From NCBI RefSeq assembly GCF_963082655.1, contig NC_081553.1, forward strand, positions 66,646,951-66,710,950: a stretch of 64,000 nucleotides of DNA, in the 5' to 3' direction. Both the position numbers and the translations under genes were made by a program. Below, piece after piece: positions 17,105 to 29,279 of this stretch. The notes under the pieces were generated by a model. That model saw only the letters and a program-made list of their open reading frames with translations. It ran no database searches and had not been told where the DNA came from. The stretch comes from Stomoxys calcitrans. Its lineage: Eukaryota > Arthropoda > Insecta > Diptera > Muscidae. How positions within the stretch are numbered: the first letter of the stretch is position 1; every line of letters begins with the position of its first letter.

Positions 17105-20100
17105 AAGTCTTACTCTACTTTACTTTAATTGGCTATGACAGAATATTTGTTACACTAGCCGAACGTAGAATAGCGTTCCAAGCGTCTCGATCTTCTGCGC
17201 TCATTCTAAAATCTGTGACACCAAGTTTCAAGGTGTCTCCCACAACTTGATCTTTCCACCGGGCTTTTGGTCTTCCCGGTTTGCGTGTACCACCGTGTTT
17301 GCCTTCAAAAGACTTCTTTGCTGGAGATTCTTCATCCATTCTGACAAAATGACCTAAACAATGCGGTCGTTGTATTTTGATGCGTGTAACTATGCTATCG
17401 TCGTCATACAGCTCGTGGTTCATACGTCACCTATATTCTCCATTAACGCAAACTGGTCCATTTATTTTACGAAGAATCTTTCTCTCAAATACTCCAAGCA
17501 CTGCCTCATCTGCTATCTCAAGTACCCATGCTTCAGAACCATATAACAGCACGGGTAGTATCAGTGTATTGTATAGTGTAACCTTCGTCTGTCGAGAGGT
17601 GGCCTTGTTTCTAAAATGCTTACTTAGTCCAAAGTAGCATCTGTTTGTCAGTATTATTCTTCGCTTAATCTCAAAACTGGTGTCATTCGTTTCGGTTACG
17701 GCGGTGCCGAGGTAGATAAAGTTACTGACTGTCTTAAAGTTGTGGTTCCCAACTTTCTCCATTTTCTTCATCTGCTCAGTTGTGCAAGGCTTTTTAGGAG
17801 TTGAAACCATCCATTTCGTCTTATCTTCATTTTGCTGCCAAAACCATTTTCACTGGCTCTCTTCTATTCTTTCAAAGGCTGCAGTTACTAATTCCTGTGA
17901 CCGACCTATAATATCTATGTCGTCGGCATAGGCTAGTGTGCCATATCTATTCACATCTGCATCTCGTATAATCTTCTCCAACAGAATATTAAAGAGATCA
18001 CAGGAGACAGCCTCCTTGTCTGAAACCTCATTTGGTATTAAATGATTCGGAGAGATTCTTTCCTATTCTTACTGAGGAACGCTTATCAGCAAGTGTCATC
18101 TTGTGGAGTCTTATTAATTTTGCAAGGATACCAAACTCAGACATGGCTTGAAATACCGGTGAACGTTAAGGAGTATCGAAGGCGGCTTTGTAGTCAACAA
18201 AGAGATGGTAGGTATTGATTTGTCCTTCTAGGGTCTTTTCCAGGATTTTGCGCAGTGTGAATATCTGGTCTAGGGTGGATTTACCAGGTCTAAAGCCGCA
18301 TTGACAGGGCCCAATTATCTCAATGACTTTAGGTTTTAATCTTTCACACAGTACGCTCGAGAGTATCTTGTATGCGATGGGGAGGAGACTTATTCCTCTG
18401 TAGTTGGCACATTCCGTCTTGTCTACTTCTTGTGTACGGGACAGAGTATGCTGAGGTTACAACCATCGGGAATGTGTTCTTCTAGCAAGATTGCGCAGAT
18501 AAGCGAATGCATACGCCTAATCAGCGTGTCGCCTTCGGTCTTAAATAGTTCAGTGGGTAACCCGTCGGCTCCTGCTGCCTTGTTGTTCTTTTGCCGGGTC
18601 ACGGCTACTTGGACCTCATTCTGACTAGGAGGTAAACATTCTATACCATCATCAGGGATTGGTTCTGCGAAATCCTCTTCGTCGCCAACATCGGACACTA
18701 GTAGTTGGGTAAAATGTTCTTTCCATATATTCATGCTATCTGTGTCAGTTACCAGATTTTCTTCTTTGTCTCTGCAGGAAGATGTGCCTGCACCAAAGCC
18801 ATCGGTTTGATGTTTAATCCTTTGGTATAAATTGCCGACTTCATTCTGAGTCCTGTACATCTCAATTCGCTCACACTCACGTCTTTCCATTTCATTTTTC
18901 TTTCTGCGGAATAGTCGTTACTCCGCTCTCCTTTTCTCCCGATACGTTGCTACTGATTGCAGGGTTGCTCTATATGCCGCATTCTTGGCTTCAGTAGCAT
19001 CTCGACACTCTTGGTCGTACCATGAGTTTCTTGGAGGAGGCTTCCGGTACCCAAGTACGGATTTCGCGGCATTTTCGATTGAATGGGCAATAGTTTGCCA
19101 CTGCTCCATTATATCATCGGAACAAGGAGTGCTTTCATCAAGCAGTTGGGTCAGTCGAGTGGAGTATGCGGTTGCCATCTGTTGTGTTTGTAGCTTTTCA
19201 ATGTCCAGCTTCCGTGCAGTGATCTTACTTTCCTCGCCATGTTCAAACTGGTGCGAACCTTTGCTGCAACAAGGTAATGATCCGAATCTATATTCGCTCC
19301 ACTTATCGATCGTACATCTAACTCGCTGTATGAATGCCTTCCATCTATCACAACGTGATCAATTTGGTTTCTCGTGTTTTGATCGGGTGACAGCCATGTG
19401 GCTTTGTGAATATTTTTATGTTGAAATCTGGTGCTACTAACTACCATGTTTTTTGCCGAGGCGAAATCTATCAGCCTCAATCCATTACTGGACGTTATCT
19501 CGTGGAGGCTAAACTTTCCGACTGTTGGACCAAAAATGTCTTCCTTCCCTATTTTCGCATTAAAATCTCCCTGAACGATTTTAATATCATGGGTGGGGCA
19601 GCGGTCATATTCTCTCTCTAGGCGCTCTTAGAAAATTTCCTTGGTCTACTCGTCTTTGTCTTCCGTCTGGACATGGCCGCAAATAAGTCTGATGTTGAAG
19701 AATTTGGCTTTTATGTGGATTGTGGCTAGCCTCTCATCCACCGGAGTAAAGCTGGAGACAAGGTGTTTCAGTCTCCGACTAACCACAAATCCACAGCCAA
19801 ATTCATGCCTCGTGTTATGGCAGCTATAGTATAGTTCGTCACCGTTTGGTGTTTCAGTGACGCCATTTCCAATCCATCGCACTTCCTGCAAGGCGGTAAT
19901 ATCTGCCTTGTACTTCTCTAATACATCCGCCAGCGCGTATACTGCACCTTCTCTATAAAGACTGCGGACATTCCCGGTGCAGATCCGCAAATCATGGTCC
20001 TTTTTTCGTTTGCGTGGTTCGTCAACGTTGGAGGGGTCCGTTTTTACTACATCAATATCAATGCACTGACCGAATAAAACCAAATTAAATAAAGTCTTAC

Positions 20101-20140
20101 CCCCGGTCAACTTTACCACCAATGGTATCCACCCATTTTA
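17105..20140 (-). mobile_element. RTE-like LINE, near full length but decayed (locus B)
   Basis: Reading right to left: apurinic endonuclease with CTGNVRSLYREG and TALQEVRWIG (20122-19646), more endonuclease (19480-19151), a linker (19178-18918), reverse transcriptase start with AAGADGLPTELF (18890-18423), broken middle RT (about 18420-17820), then thumb and the RPHCLGHFVRMDEE C-terminus (17810-17133). At least five frame breaks make it a pseudogene. The 3' end is CTATGACAGAATATT with an AATTAAAGTAAAGTAGAG tail on the minus strand. The endonuclease type and lack of an RNase H domain point to the RTE clade. Confidence 0.85.
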
Positions 20141-20356
20141 ACTACTTTAGAACAAAGGATATGATGTGAACTGTAGGCCAGTCAGTGGGAAGAATATGAT
20201 CCAAAATGGTGTTAAAAATCATTATCTTACCAATAATCGAAACGCGTCCACCAGTGGTGTGGTATCTATGTCCGTATTTGTCTGAAAAGTGGGAATTTTT
20301 TTCCTTCAAAACTCATGTAAATAATCTCCCTTTTCTTTTATGTGTAACTTCATTCG

Positions 20357-20658
20357 TGGGAGGCCACCGTGGTGCAGAGGTTAACATGTCGGGCTATGAT
20401 GGCGAACGCCTGGGTTCAAATCCCGGCGGGAACATTAGAAAAATTGTGAGCATTGTTTATCCCCTTACTAATGCTGGTTACATTTGTGAGCTATCCTGCC
20501 CTGTTAAATCTTCTCTACCAAGTGGTGTTGCTATGCGGCATGCCGTTCGGACTAGGCATAAAAAAGAGGTCATTGAGCTTAAACTTTAATAGGACTGCAC
20601 TCGTTGATATGAGAGAAGTATCCAATGTTCCCTAGTGGAATGTTCATGGGCAAAATTT
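20357..20658 (+). mobile_element. tRNA-derived SINE, copy S1
   Basis: Box A-like TGGTGCAGAGG (20370-20380) and box B GGTTCAAATCC (20413-20423) form an internal pol III promoter. They are followed by a ~230-bp body ending TAGTGGAATGTTCATGGGCAAAATTT. Three relatives lie in this window. Confidence 0.85.
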
Positions 20659-21689
20659 AGTATTAAGTATGAGTAACATTCCAAAAAGATTACCCTTTTC
20701 CAATATACAATAAAGCATTTAGGAATTTTAAGATATAGAGATTCTCACTACCCTTCAAGTGCCACACTACAAAAATAAGCGACATATGTTCTGTTACAGC
20801 CAATTAAAGTAAAATAAAGTAAACTTAAATTTGCAATCACCCATATACTACTGTCTACCTTTGATAGTTTTTCAATGCATATAACCATTTTGTTCATTGA
20901 ATACTCATATGTCTGTATAAGTTCACTTATGTCGGAGAAGATGGTGGGTTTTAGTCCAAATAGTTGTCATTTTCCAGAAGAAGTGTAACAAACCTAAATT
21001 TCTTGCCTTCATTTTTGTAGCCTTGTAGAAGACGTGTGTGTGTGTGTGTGTTATGTTTATAATAATCCTTTTACTTTCGAAAAAACTTATCTTGAAGGGG
21101 AGGGTATCAGGTATTAAGTATTCAAACAGCTAATTCTCTTTTTAACGAAAATGACAGATAAGAACTTTTTGTGGGCATATTATTAAGGCTAAGCTAAAAG
21201 AAAGAATAATTTTTGTCACCACAAAAAGTAATACAAAATTGTCATTATAATAACGGAGGTCCACTTAATGAATGTAAGTGGTGTTGTGACGTGTGTCACA
21301 AAGAAGATTTCATTATCTTAAGTAAAGTGACATTTCATAATTCGTGCAAATGGTTTGGGTCAAATATTTTATGTTTGCATATTAGAGTTGACACGTTTAT
21401 TAGGAGTAATTGCCTAAAATATTCTTTGCATGATACAATGTCTTTAGAATGACTGAATTCTCAATAATACTATTACAGGACATAGGTGGGTAAGAGCTGT
21501 AGTCTTGCTATCTCAGCCCCATAAATGACTAAGACAATTTTGATTAAGACATTGTGATAGATACCCACCAAGGAGGTGTGTATAAAAATAAGACTTTAAT
21601 GGGATCTTTACCTTAAATCCGAAGCAAATTTGTCGAACATGTAGAGAGATCTAGTTCTGCGTACGGTTCTAATCAAAACGCATTTTATG
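20659..21689. other. No recognisable gene
   Basis: AT-rich. A short RTE-type 3' tail is seen at about 20790-20830 (TTCTGTTACAGCCAATTAAAG). A (GT)n tract lies at about 21034-21050. I see nothing else supported. Confidence 0.5.
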
Positions 21690-22080
21690 AGCTCAACATT
21701 GCAAATGGGGAGATAGGCATTCATGTCAGCTATATCCAAATATTTACCGATCTGGGCGATATTCGGTAAGAATGGCAGCTATTTCAAAATATGGTCTGTG
21801 CGATATGTCAAAGAATCCAAGGTTATTTAGCAGAAATTTAGATGTGGCTAAAATTTTGCATAAGGACTTCTTCTATGGCTTCCAACATATCAGCAAGGAC
21901 TTTCTGGATCGATTCATAAACTGATATAGCTCCCATATAAACCGATCTCTCCATGGTATGTCATAAGTCCTTAGAGGAATCAGTTCTTAATTGATTTGGC
22001 TGAAATTCTTCCTGCACGATGACTTCTACTATAACCTCCAACATCCATGATGGAAATCAAGCTCAGAAGGTAGTGTTCAC
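21690..22080 (+). repeat. Weak monomer-type dispersed repeat
   Basis: Degenerate ATGGCAGCTATTTCAAAATATGG and ATATAGCTCCCATATAAACCGATCTC segments, two or three decayed monomers, with no clear end. Confidence 0.45.
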
Positions 22081-22114
22081 CTCATATTCTGCGTATTCTC
22101 CTTGCAATTGCAGG

Positions 22115-23015
22115 ACAGTGTAGGTTAGGTTAGGTAAGGTTAAAAAGAGGGTGCAGATATTTATCCGCCCCATGCCACTATGGACATACACCTAAGCCAG
22201 TAATCGGCTTGTTGAGAGCTCTAAAATCTATAAAGTAACCTCTAAAAAGAAAATTTTAAATTAGGAATTCCGTGCTACTTACAAAATCTTTAATTGTTTT
22301 CAATACCACTCCCCTAAGTTGGTTTATGTCCAATATTGTGCCTCCACCTAAGTACCGGTATGTGTTGGATGCGAAAGCCGGGCAATGACAAAGGAAATAC
22401 TCCAACGTCTCATCACCTTCCCCGCATGTCCAACACATGCTATCACTTGCCGCACCGATTTTACATAAGTGAGCTCGTAGTCCTATGTGTCCCGTTATGA
22501 TATCAAAAGCTATACTGACCTACTTCTTGCTTCCTTTCAGTAATAGCCTCGTCTTTTCACGATCTGGATCCCCCCATAAGATTTTCGCCGTCCTACTCCC
22601 TTAACTCGGTCTGCGTCGACCCGAAAGGCTTCGGGTTAATCAAGTTTATTGACGGCAGTCCTCTGACCTTCACCGCCAAATCGTCTGCCCTTTCATTTCT
22701 CTTTACTCCATTATAGCCCGTCCCCCAAACGATGCGGATTTTGCCATCCTCAGAGAAGGCGTTAATCACCTTCTTACACTGCAAGACTGTTCGTGACCTT
22801 ACCGTCCTGGTTTTTATTGCCCTTATGGCAATTTTACTGTCGGTAAAGATGTTCACCCACGACGTCCTCGCGTTAGCACCACACCACTTCTCGCATTCCG
22901 TAAACGCCCGGATCTCCGCCTGCAGGACCGTATTATGATCAGGCAGTCTAAAACAGTTGTCAGTCACTGGGTTCTCAATGTAAACCCCCAGGCCCATTCT
23001 GTACTCTAGCTAGCA
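22115..23015 (-). mobile_element. LINE 3' end with RNase H domain and CCHC-like motif
   Basis: On the minus strand, 22997-22593 encodes an RNase H domain (VYIEN...AEIRAFTECEKW, NIFTDSKIAIRAI, GVKRNERADDLA). Then 22438-22256 encodes MCWTCGEGDETLEYFLCHCP, the zinc-knuckle-like tail of I/R1-group LINEs. It is followed by a 3' UTR and a GGTTAGGTTAGG-type tail (plus strand, about 22125-22142). The 5' part is missing and frames are broken. Confidence 0.8.
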
Positions 23016-23309
23016 GGGCAGTGTAACTCCATTTTCTATTCGTCACCGCACACTCTGCTGACTCTCCCTTTCTCTATAGTGAATTCCACAATCTGAGATT
23101 GCAATGGTCAGTCAGAACTACTATCAGCAGTTCGAAGAAATGCTTCCTTAGCCCCATTATATGTGTAGTTCTGTTTCGTAAAATTATCGGCCATGGGGCC
23201 GCCACTAATGCTGTCAAACTATCGATTATCGGCACGTTAGATATTTTCGATATTTTTAATAATAAATATTGACAACATCGATAATTTCCCATCACTTATA
23301 TTTCAACCG
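23016..23309. other. Unassigned sequence
   Basis: Contains ATCGATAATTTTCGATATT-like short repeats at about 23220-23290. No gene or known element is seen. Confidence 0.35.
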
Positions 23310-24575
23310 AAAATGAGAAGTAGCAAGTAAGAGCGTGCTAAGTTCGGCCGGGCCGAATCTTATATACACTCTACCATGGATCGTATTTCTCGAGTTCTTA
23401 GCCCGGTATCTCTTTTTAGGCAAACAAAGAATAATGAATAGGAACTGTTATGCTATTGGAGCTATATCATGTTATAGTCCAATTCGGACCATAAATGCTT
23501 GCTGATTGCTGAACATTGTAGAAGTTATCGTGTAATATTTCAGTCCATTCGGATAGGAATTGCGCCTTGTAGGGGCTCAATAAACAAAATCGAGAGATCG
23601 GTTTATATGGGAGCTGTATCAAGCTTAGATCGATTCAGACCATATTGGACACTTATGTTGAATGTCATGAACGACTCCGTTGTACACAATTTGTGCCAAA
23701 TCAGATGAAAATTGCGCCCTCTAAAGGTTCAATAATTCAAGACCCCAGATCGGTTTATATGGTAGCTATATCAGGTTATAAACCGGTTTGCACCATACTT
23801 AGTTGTTGAAAGTCATATAAAAACACCTCATGCCAAATTTCAGCCAACTCGGATGAGAATTGCGCCCTCTAGCAGCTCAAAAAGTCAAGGTCCAAGATCG
23901 GTATATATGGCAGCTATACCAGTTTATGAACCGATTGGAATCATACTTATCGCAGTTATGGGAAGTTATACCAAAACACCACATGCAAATCGGACGAGAA
24001 TTGCGCCCTCTAGGGGCTCAAGAAGTCAAAACCCAAGATAGGTTTATATGGCAGCTATACCTAAATAGGGACCGATTTGAACCGTACTTAGCGCAGTTAT
24101 TGGAAGTTGTACCAAAATACCACGTGCAAAATTTCAGTGAAATCGGACCAGAATTGCGCCCTCTAGAGGCTTAAGAAGTCAAGACCCAAGATCGGTTTAT
24201 ATACCAGCTATACCTAAACATGGACCGCTTTGACCCATTTACAATCCCAACCGACCTACACTGATAAAAAGTAGTTGTGCAAAATTTCAAGCGGCTAGCT
24301 TTACTCCTTCGAAAGTTAGCTTGCTTCGACAGACGGACAGACGGACGGACAGACGGACGGACAGACGGACGGACAGACGGACAGACGGACGGACAGACGG
24401 ACGGACAGACGGACAGGGAGATGGACGGACAGACGGACGGACAGACGGACGGACAGACGGACGGACATGGTTAGATCGACTTAAAATGACATGACGATCA
24501 AGAATATTTATACTTTAGATCGATCGATTTAGATCGATTTATATAGAAGCAATATCAGTGCACAGATCGAATAAA
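23310..24575 (+). repeat. Monomer-type dispersed element with (GACGGACG GACA)n block
   Basis: It starts with the family head GCGTGCTAAGTTCGGCCGGG then CTTATATACACTCTACCATGG. It has five or six ~160-bp monomers (CGGTTTATATGGCAGCTATA... GAATTGCGCCCTCTA), then CGACAGACGGACGG and the tail ATGACGATCAAGAATATTTATAC. No coding function is evident. Confidence 0.8.
24331..24468 (+). repeat. Short-unit tandem repeat (GACGGACGGACA)n
   Basis: About 138 bp of perfect or near-perfect GACGGACGGACA units. This is an expansion of the single CAGACGGACGG box found once or twice in other family members. Confidence 0.92.
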
Positions 24576-24859
24576 ACCAAATTTAACAAAAGTCAGCTAG
24601 AAATCATGAGGGAAATCGTTGTAAAAAATTTTAACCCAATTGGCTGAAAAATTGCGCCATTTATAGGCTCAATGCATCTTATAAAACTAATTTAGTATAG
24701 GATCGTTTATTTTTGTTAAATTTTGCAAAAAAATTTCCTTTGCTGATAGTATCCATAGGAAAAATATCAAATGAAATTCAGACAAGCAATTAAATGTCGA
24801 TAGTGCCATCGATGTTTTGCCAGCTCTAGTCCCCACAGCACAAACCCAGATTTCATTCG

Positions 24860-25310
24860 CGCGGTAAAGTTATCACCCTACCAAGAAGCTTGCACAAGGG
24901 AAGGCACACTGGTTCCATGGCACGATTTTCCCTTATCGGCGATCCTTTCCTAGCCACTTCTTCGGAAGCTTCGTTTCTCGCCGTCTCTTATGGCCTGGAA
25001 TCCACCAGAGCTTGATAGCGTTTTGCAAGTACAACCACCTTTCCTCTTCAAATCAGTCTTGACTTCATGTGGCCCAATTCCACGTTTATCCCGACATTCT
25101 CATCGTGCCCCACGCTTCTTCATCGACATAATTTCCAATGGCTTCAGGACCGCGAAGACCTCCACCTGAAATACGCTACATTCGTCCAGATGCCTGTTTG
25201 CAACGAACTCTATGAAATCGTCTGCCCCGGTGCACTCATTCAATTTGGACCAATCCCTGTACACAAATGGTCCCGGAAAGGGGGTTATCCTCAACCCAGA
25301 GACCCCTTTC
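24860..25310 (-). mobile_element. Decayed LINE RNase H domain
   Basis: On the minus strand, 25294-25100 encodes RDWSKLNECTGA followed by DECSVFQVEVFAVLKPLEIM, the start of an RNase H domain. Then about 25020-24880 carries IKLWWIPGHK and, after a frameshift, NEASEEVARKGSP, its end. It is an RNase H fragment of an R1/Jockey-type LINE. Confidence 0.7.
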
Positions 25311-25384
25311 CGGTAAAACTACATGTTAGTCGTTAACAAGGAAGGAGTCCCCTGGTAAATAATCCATCGTGCCGCATATAGCAT

Positions 25385-26832
25385 GCCGCCAACCCGCATT
25401 TCCCTGTTGCAAGTCATAACAGAACACTACATGCAAAATTTCAGCCAAATCGGACAAAAATTGCGGATTGTTGTAAGGGCTCAAGAAGTCAAATCGGGAG
25501 ATTGGTTTATATGGGAACTATATCTGGTTATAGACCGATTTGTAACGTACTTGGTCAGTTGTTGAAAGTCGCAACGGAACACTAAATGCTCATTTTCATC
25601 CAAGTCGGACAAAAATTGCTTGTAAGGGCTGAAGAAGTCAAATCGAGTGATCAGTTTATATGGGAGCTATATCAGGTTACAGACCGATTCGGACCGGACT
25701 TTGCACAGTTATTGGAATTCATAACAGAACACTACATGCAATACAATTTCAGCAACTTAATACAATTTCAGCGAAATCGGACAAAAGTTAAGGCCTGTAA
25801 GGGCTGAAGAAGTCAAATCGGGAGATCGGTTTATATGAAAGCTATATCAGGTTATAGACCGATTTAGATCGTATTTGGCACAGTTGTTGAAAGTCATAAC
25901 GGAACACCACACGCTCAATTTCAGCCATATCGAACAAAAATTGCGGTTTGTAGAGGCTAAAGAAGTCAAATCGGGAGATCGGTTTATATGGGAGCTATAT
26001 CAGGTTATTGGCCGATTTAGACCTTACTAAGCACCGTTATTAGAAGTCATAACAGAACACTACATGCAAAATTTCAGCCACAGTGGGTAAAATTTGCGCC
26101 TTGTAAGGGCTCAAAAAGTCAAATCGGGAGTTCAGTTTATATAAGAGCTTTTGCCCAAAAAGTAATTGCGGATTTTTTAAAAGAAAGTAAATGCATTTTT
26201 AATAAAACTTAGAATGAACTTTAATCAAATATACTTTTTTACAATTGTTTTCTAAAACAAGCTAAAAGTAACAGCTGATAACTGACAGAAGAAAGAATGC
26301 AATTACAGAGTCACAAGCTGTGAAAAAATTTGTCAACGCCGAATATATGAAAAATCCGCAATTACTTTTTGGGCAACCCAATATATCAGGTTATAGACCG
26401 ACTCAAACCATACTTGGCGCAATTGTTGGAAGTCATAACAGAACACTACATGCAAAATTTCAGCGAAATCGGACAAAAATTGCGGCTTGTAAGGGCTCAC
26501 GAAGTCAAATCGGGAGATCAGTTTATATGGGACCAATATCTAAATCTGAACCGATACGTCCCAACTGCAATCCTCAATGACCTAAATCAATATTAAGTAT
26601 TTGTGCAAAATTTCAAGCGGTTAGCTTTACACATTCGAACGCAATCGTTATTTGGACAGACGGACGAACAGACATGGCTGTCGATCTAGCCTTGTCTGTA
26701 CGTCCGTCAAAACATCGAGACGGTCAAGAATATATATACTTTATGGGGTCTCAGACGAATATTTCGAGGTGTTACAAACGGAATGACTAGATTAGTATAC
26801 CTTCATCCTATGGTGGTGGGTATAAAATGCAC
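25385..26832 (+). repeat. Monomer-type dispersed element, interrupted by MITE M2
   Basis: Several ~165-bp monomers (ATATGGGAGCTATATCAGGT... CAAAAATTGCGG... GGGCTCAAGAAGTCAAATCG) run to GACAGACGGACG, ATACTTTATGGGGTCTCAGAC and the terminal hairpin CATCCTATGGTGGTGGGTAT. A MITE at 26149-26381 splits one monomer. Confidence 0.8.
26149..26381 (-). mobile_element. Mariner-like MITE M2
   Basis: Same family as M1 in opposite orientation. The right end GGGCAACCCAA is intact and followed by TA. The left terminal TTGGGTTGCCC is worn to CTTTTGCCC. Confidence 0.85.
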
Positions 26833-26839
26833 AAGTTCA

Positions 26840-27085
26840 GTCTTTCGGGTGTTTATACCAAGACCATTGGAACTCGCCTAACTATACAGCTTTTTCAACT
26901 TCCCCTGAAGTAGGTTAGTAGTAGTAGAGAGCAGTCGGCCTCCCACCACGATGAAGACGTCATACGCACAGAAACCCAACTTCAACCTTTCCTTCTTGAA
27001 AAACTTCATTATCCCATTGATAACCAGATGTCACAAAAGAGGAGATAGAACCCATCTTGGTGAAGTCGCCCACAACAAAATATCC
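26840..27085 (-). mobile_element. LINE reverse-transcriptase fragment
   Basis: The minus strand encodes KKERLKLGFCAYDVFIVVGG, then SSNGLGINTRKTELVH, a worn YADD motif region of an RNase H-type LINE. It lies between pieces of the monomer-type repeat. Confidence 0.6.
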
Positions 27086-27089
27086 ATTG

Positions 27090-27490
27090 ATGTAGCCAAA
27101 CACATATCAGGTTATAGACCGATTTAGACCTTACTAAGCACCCATATTGGAAGTCATAACAGAACACTACATGCAAAATTTCATCCACAGTGTCAATAGT
27201 CAACTAACCGACCTTTAGGGTAAGTATGTTGATAGCCACCAGTAAAGGGTCAAGACGGTCCCAATTCATACTATTGTCAATTTATATTTCCAGTGTCTTT
27301 AAGACATAGGATGAGAAACTGATTTGCCTTACATTGGGGATTAAAACCATCCTTACCTTACGACTTCTAGCCAGTAAGGAGATAGCGGAATGCTCAAACC
27401 CAGCAAAAACCTCCAAGGGGTCATGTCGATCGATCGAGGCAATAAACGTATTTCCCTGCAAAAAGCAGTCCCATACCCAAATTTTCAACT
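27090..27490. repeat. Repeat debris
   Basis: 27095-27185 is a lone piece of the ~165-bp monomer. 27185-27488 holds a possible TE coding remnant on the minus strand (residues AGFEHSAISLLARSRKVRMV) that I cannot place. Confidence 0.4.
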
Positions 27491-28615
27491 TTAAATGGTC
27501 TATTTCAAATTGTTGTCTTAGTGTATTAATTTTCTCTCATTAAAATTTTCTTCTCCATCCCGCTAAAGAAAACGTAATGGTAAAAGTATGAAGCAACAAT
27601 TTGCTAATTACAAGTGATCGATTGTGTTTCATCGATTAATTTGCAGGGCATTGTTCTACTTTTCATTGTAACCGTTTAAAGTCTTAATTGTTCACTTGAA
27701 GAACCTTCAAGCAGCTGTTCATTGTCTCAACGGAAAAATAAACAAATACTTGTAATGTAATTTCGTGACTGTGTCTCTGTCGCTGTGTACTCCTACAAAG
27801 TGGGGAATATGCATACAAAATATCCTTAAGTAACACAACAAGGCTACGTTGAGGTGTTATTAAAAATTAATAGCATCCTTGTCGTAGGAAACGACGTAAG
27901 GAATTGAAATTCCGTTTGGTTTTTTTTTTTCATTTTAATAAATTAAAATGTTATTCCATTATAAAAGGGGGGGCTCTATTCATGTGTAATTTTGCGTACA
28001 TTTTCCCCTCAATGTTTTTCTTCAATACTTCTTGTTCATTTTTTTTCGTTTTTGTCTTATTTTGACATTGTTGTGGCTAATGTCATTGCAATTTAAATAA
28101 TTAAATAAAAATGAGTATTCAAAGTCCCCCCATTACATTAGACTAATTTGTCTTGCTGTTCTACGTCCCCAAGCCACTCAACAGCGAAGGACGGAGTGAA
28201 TGCATGGGTGAAAGTAAAAGTTAAGGCCATCGCAATGCGGTCATAAAACGTTGAACCAAAAACAAAAAAACCACAATAACAAAAAAACAATAAAATTAAA
28301 TATTCTTAAAAGTTCATGTGGTGAACATTGACTAGCCAAGAGCAAAAAGCAATTTGTGTTTTAGCGTTCTAAACTCTAGGGACTGTCTATTGACGTAAGA
28401 GCATATCCTTTTAAATGCATTGAATGGCTTTCAGGGGAAAAAATTTTTTTTCTTGTGTCTGTGCTTTTTGAGCTAAGACGACATAAAAAGTTAGATAATC
28501 CTTTGGATTATATTTAGAAACATTGGTAATTACACATCTCGAGTCGATGACACATACAGAATTTATGAGATGCCACATACATATAAGAGTTAGTGTGGGA
28601 TTATGAGAAAAACAG
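27491..28615. other. No recognisable gene or repeat
   Basis: Low-copy-looking AT-rich DNA with A/T runs (27919-27931; 28441-28452) and a G8 run near 27968. I found no supported ORF on either strand. Confidence 0.45.
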
Positions 28616-28619
28616 TAAG

Positions 28620-29275
28620 GAAAGGCAAAAGTCGGGCGGTGCCGACTTTATAATACCCTACACCTACCCTTTAAATACAAAAGTGGGATTATTTCGAATT
28701 CTGAACCAATTTTGATGGACCTTGGCGGATAGGTAATTAAAATTACTGTATCAAATTTCGAGCAAAGCAAATATGTTCAAAATGTAATAACTACGGTTGA
28801 CAAATGACGGGAGATGGCAGCTATATCCAAATCTGAACCGATTTCTATAAAATTCCCCAGTTATATTGGGAGTCATAAGAAAATCCTTCCTGCCAAATTT
28901 CGAGAGAATCGTTTAACAAGCGACTGTTTTATTGCATTATTACTGCAAATCGGACGAACATATATATGGAAGCTTTATCCAAATCTGAACCGATTTTTTC
29001 CAATTTCAATTGGGTTCGTCTCTAGGCCAAAAAACATGCCCATACTAAATTTGAAGACGATCGGATGAAAATTGCGACCTGTAGTTTGTACACAAATTAA
29101 CATGGACAGACAGACGGACATACAGACAGACGGACACAGCTAAATCGAATCAGAAAGTGATTCTGAGTCGGTCGGTATACTTATCACTAGATCTATCTCT
29201 CCTTCTTTTGGGTGTTGCAAACAAATTCACTAAGTTCTTATACCCTGTACCACAGCAGTGGTGTAGGGTATAAAA
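28620..29275 (+). repeat. Dispersed element, second family (TATA-ccctacacc ends)
   Basis: The head AAAGTCGGGCGGTGCCGACT is followed by ATAATACCCTACACC. Two or three monomers follow, then a GACAGACAGACGGACA block, and the end is GGTGTAGGGTATAAA within a hairpin (TATACCCTGTACCA/TGGTGTAGGGTATA). It has the same architecture as the main family but a different sequence. Confidence 0.75.
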
Positions 29276-29279
29276 ATAA

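Noticed and set aside
20357..20430. A functional tRNA gene
   Set aside because: Box A and B are present but no clean cloverleaf or acceptor stem is seen, and the same sequence recurs with a long common body, so it is a SINE head.
24331..24468. CRISPR-like array
   Set aside because: There are no spacers; it is a simple tandem repeat in a eukaryotic genome.
24277..24474. 65-codon ORF rich in DGQT/DGRT
   Set aside because: Translation of the GACGGACGGACA array.
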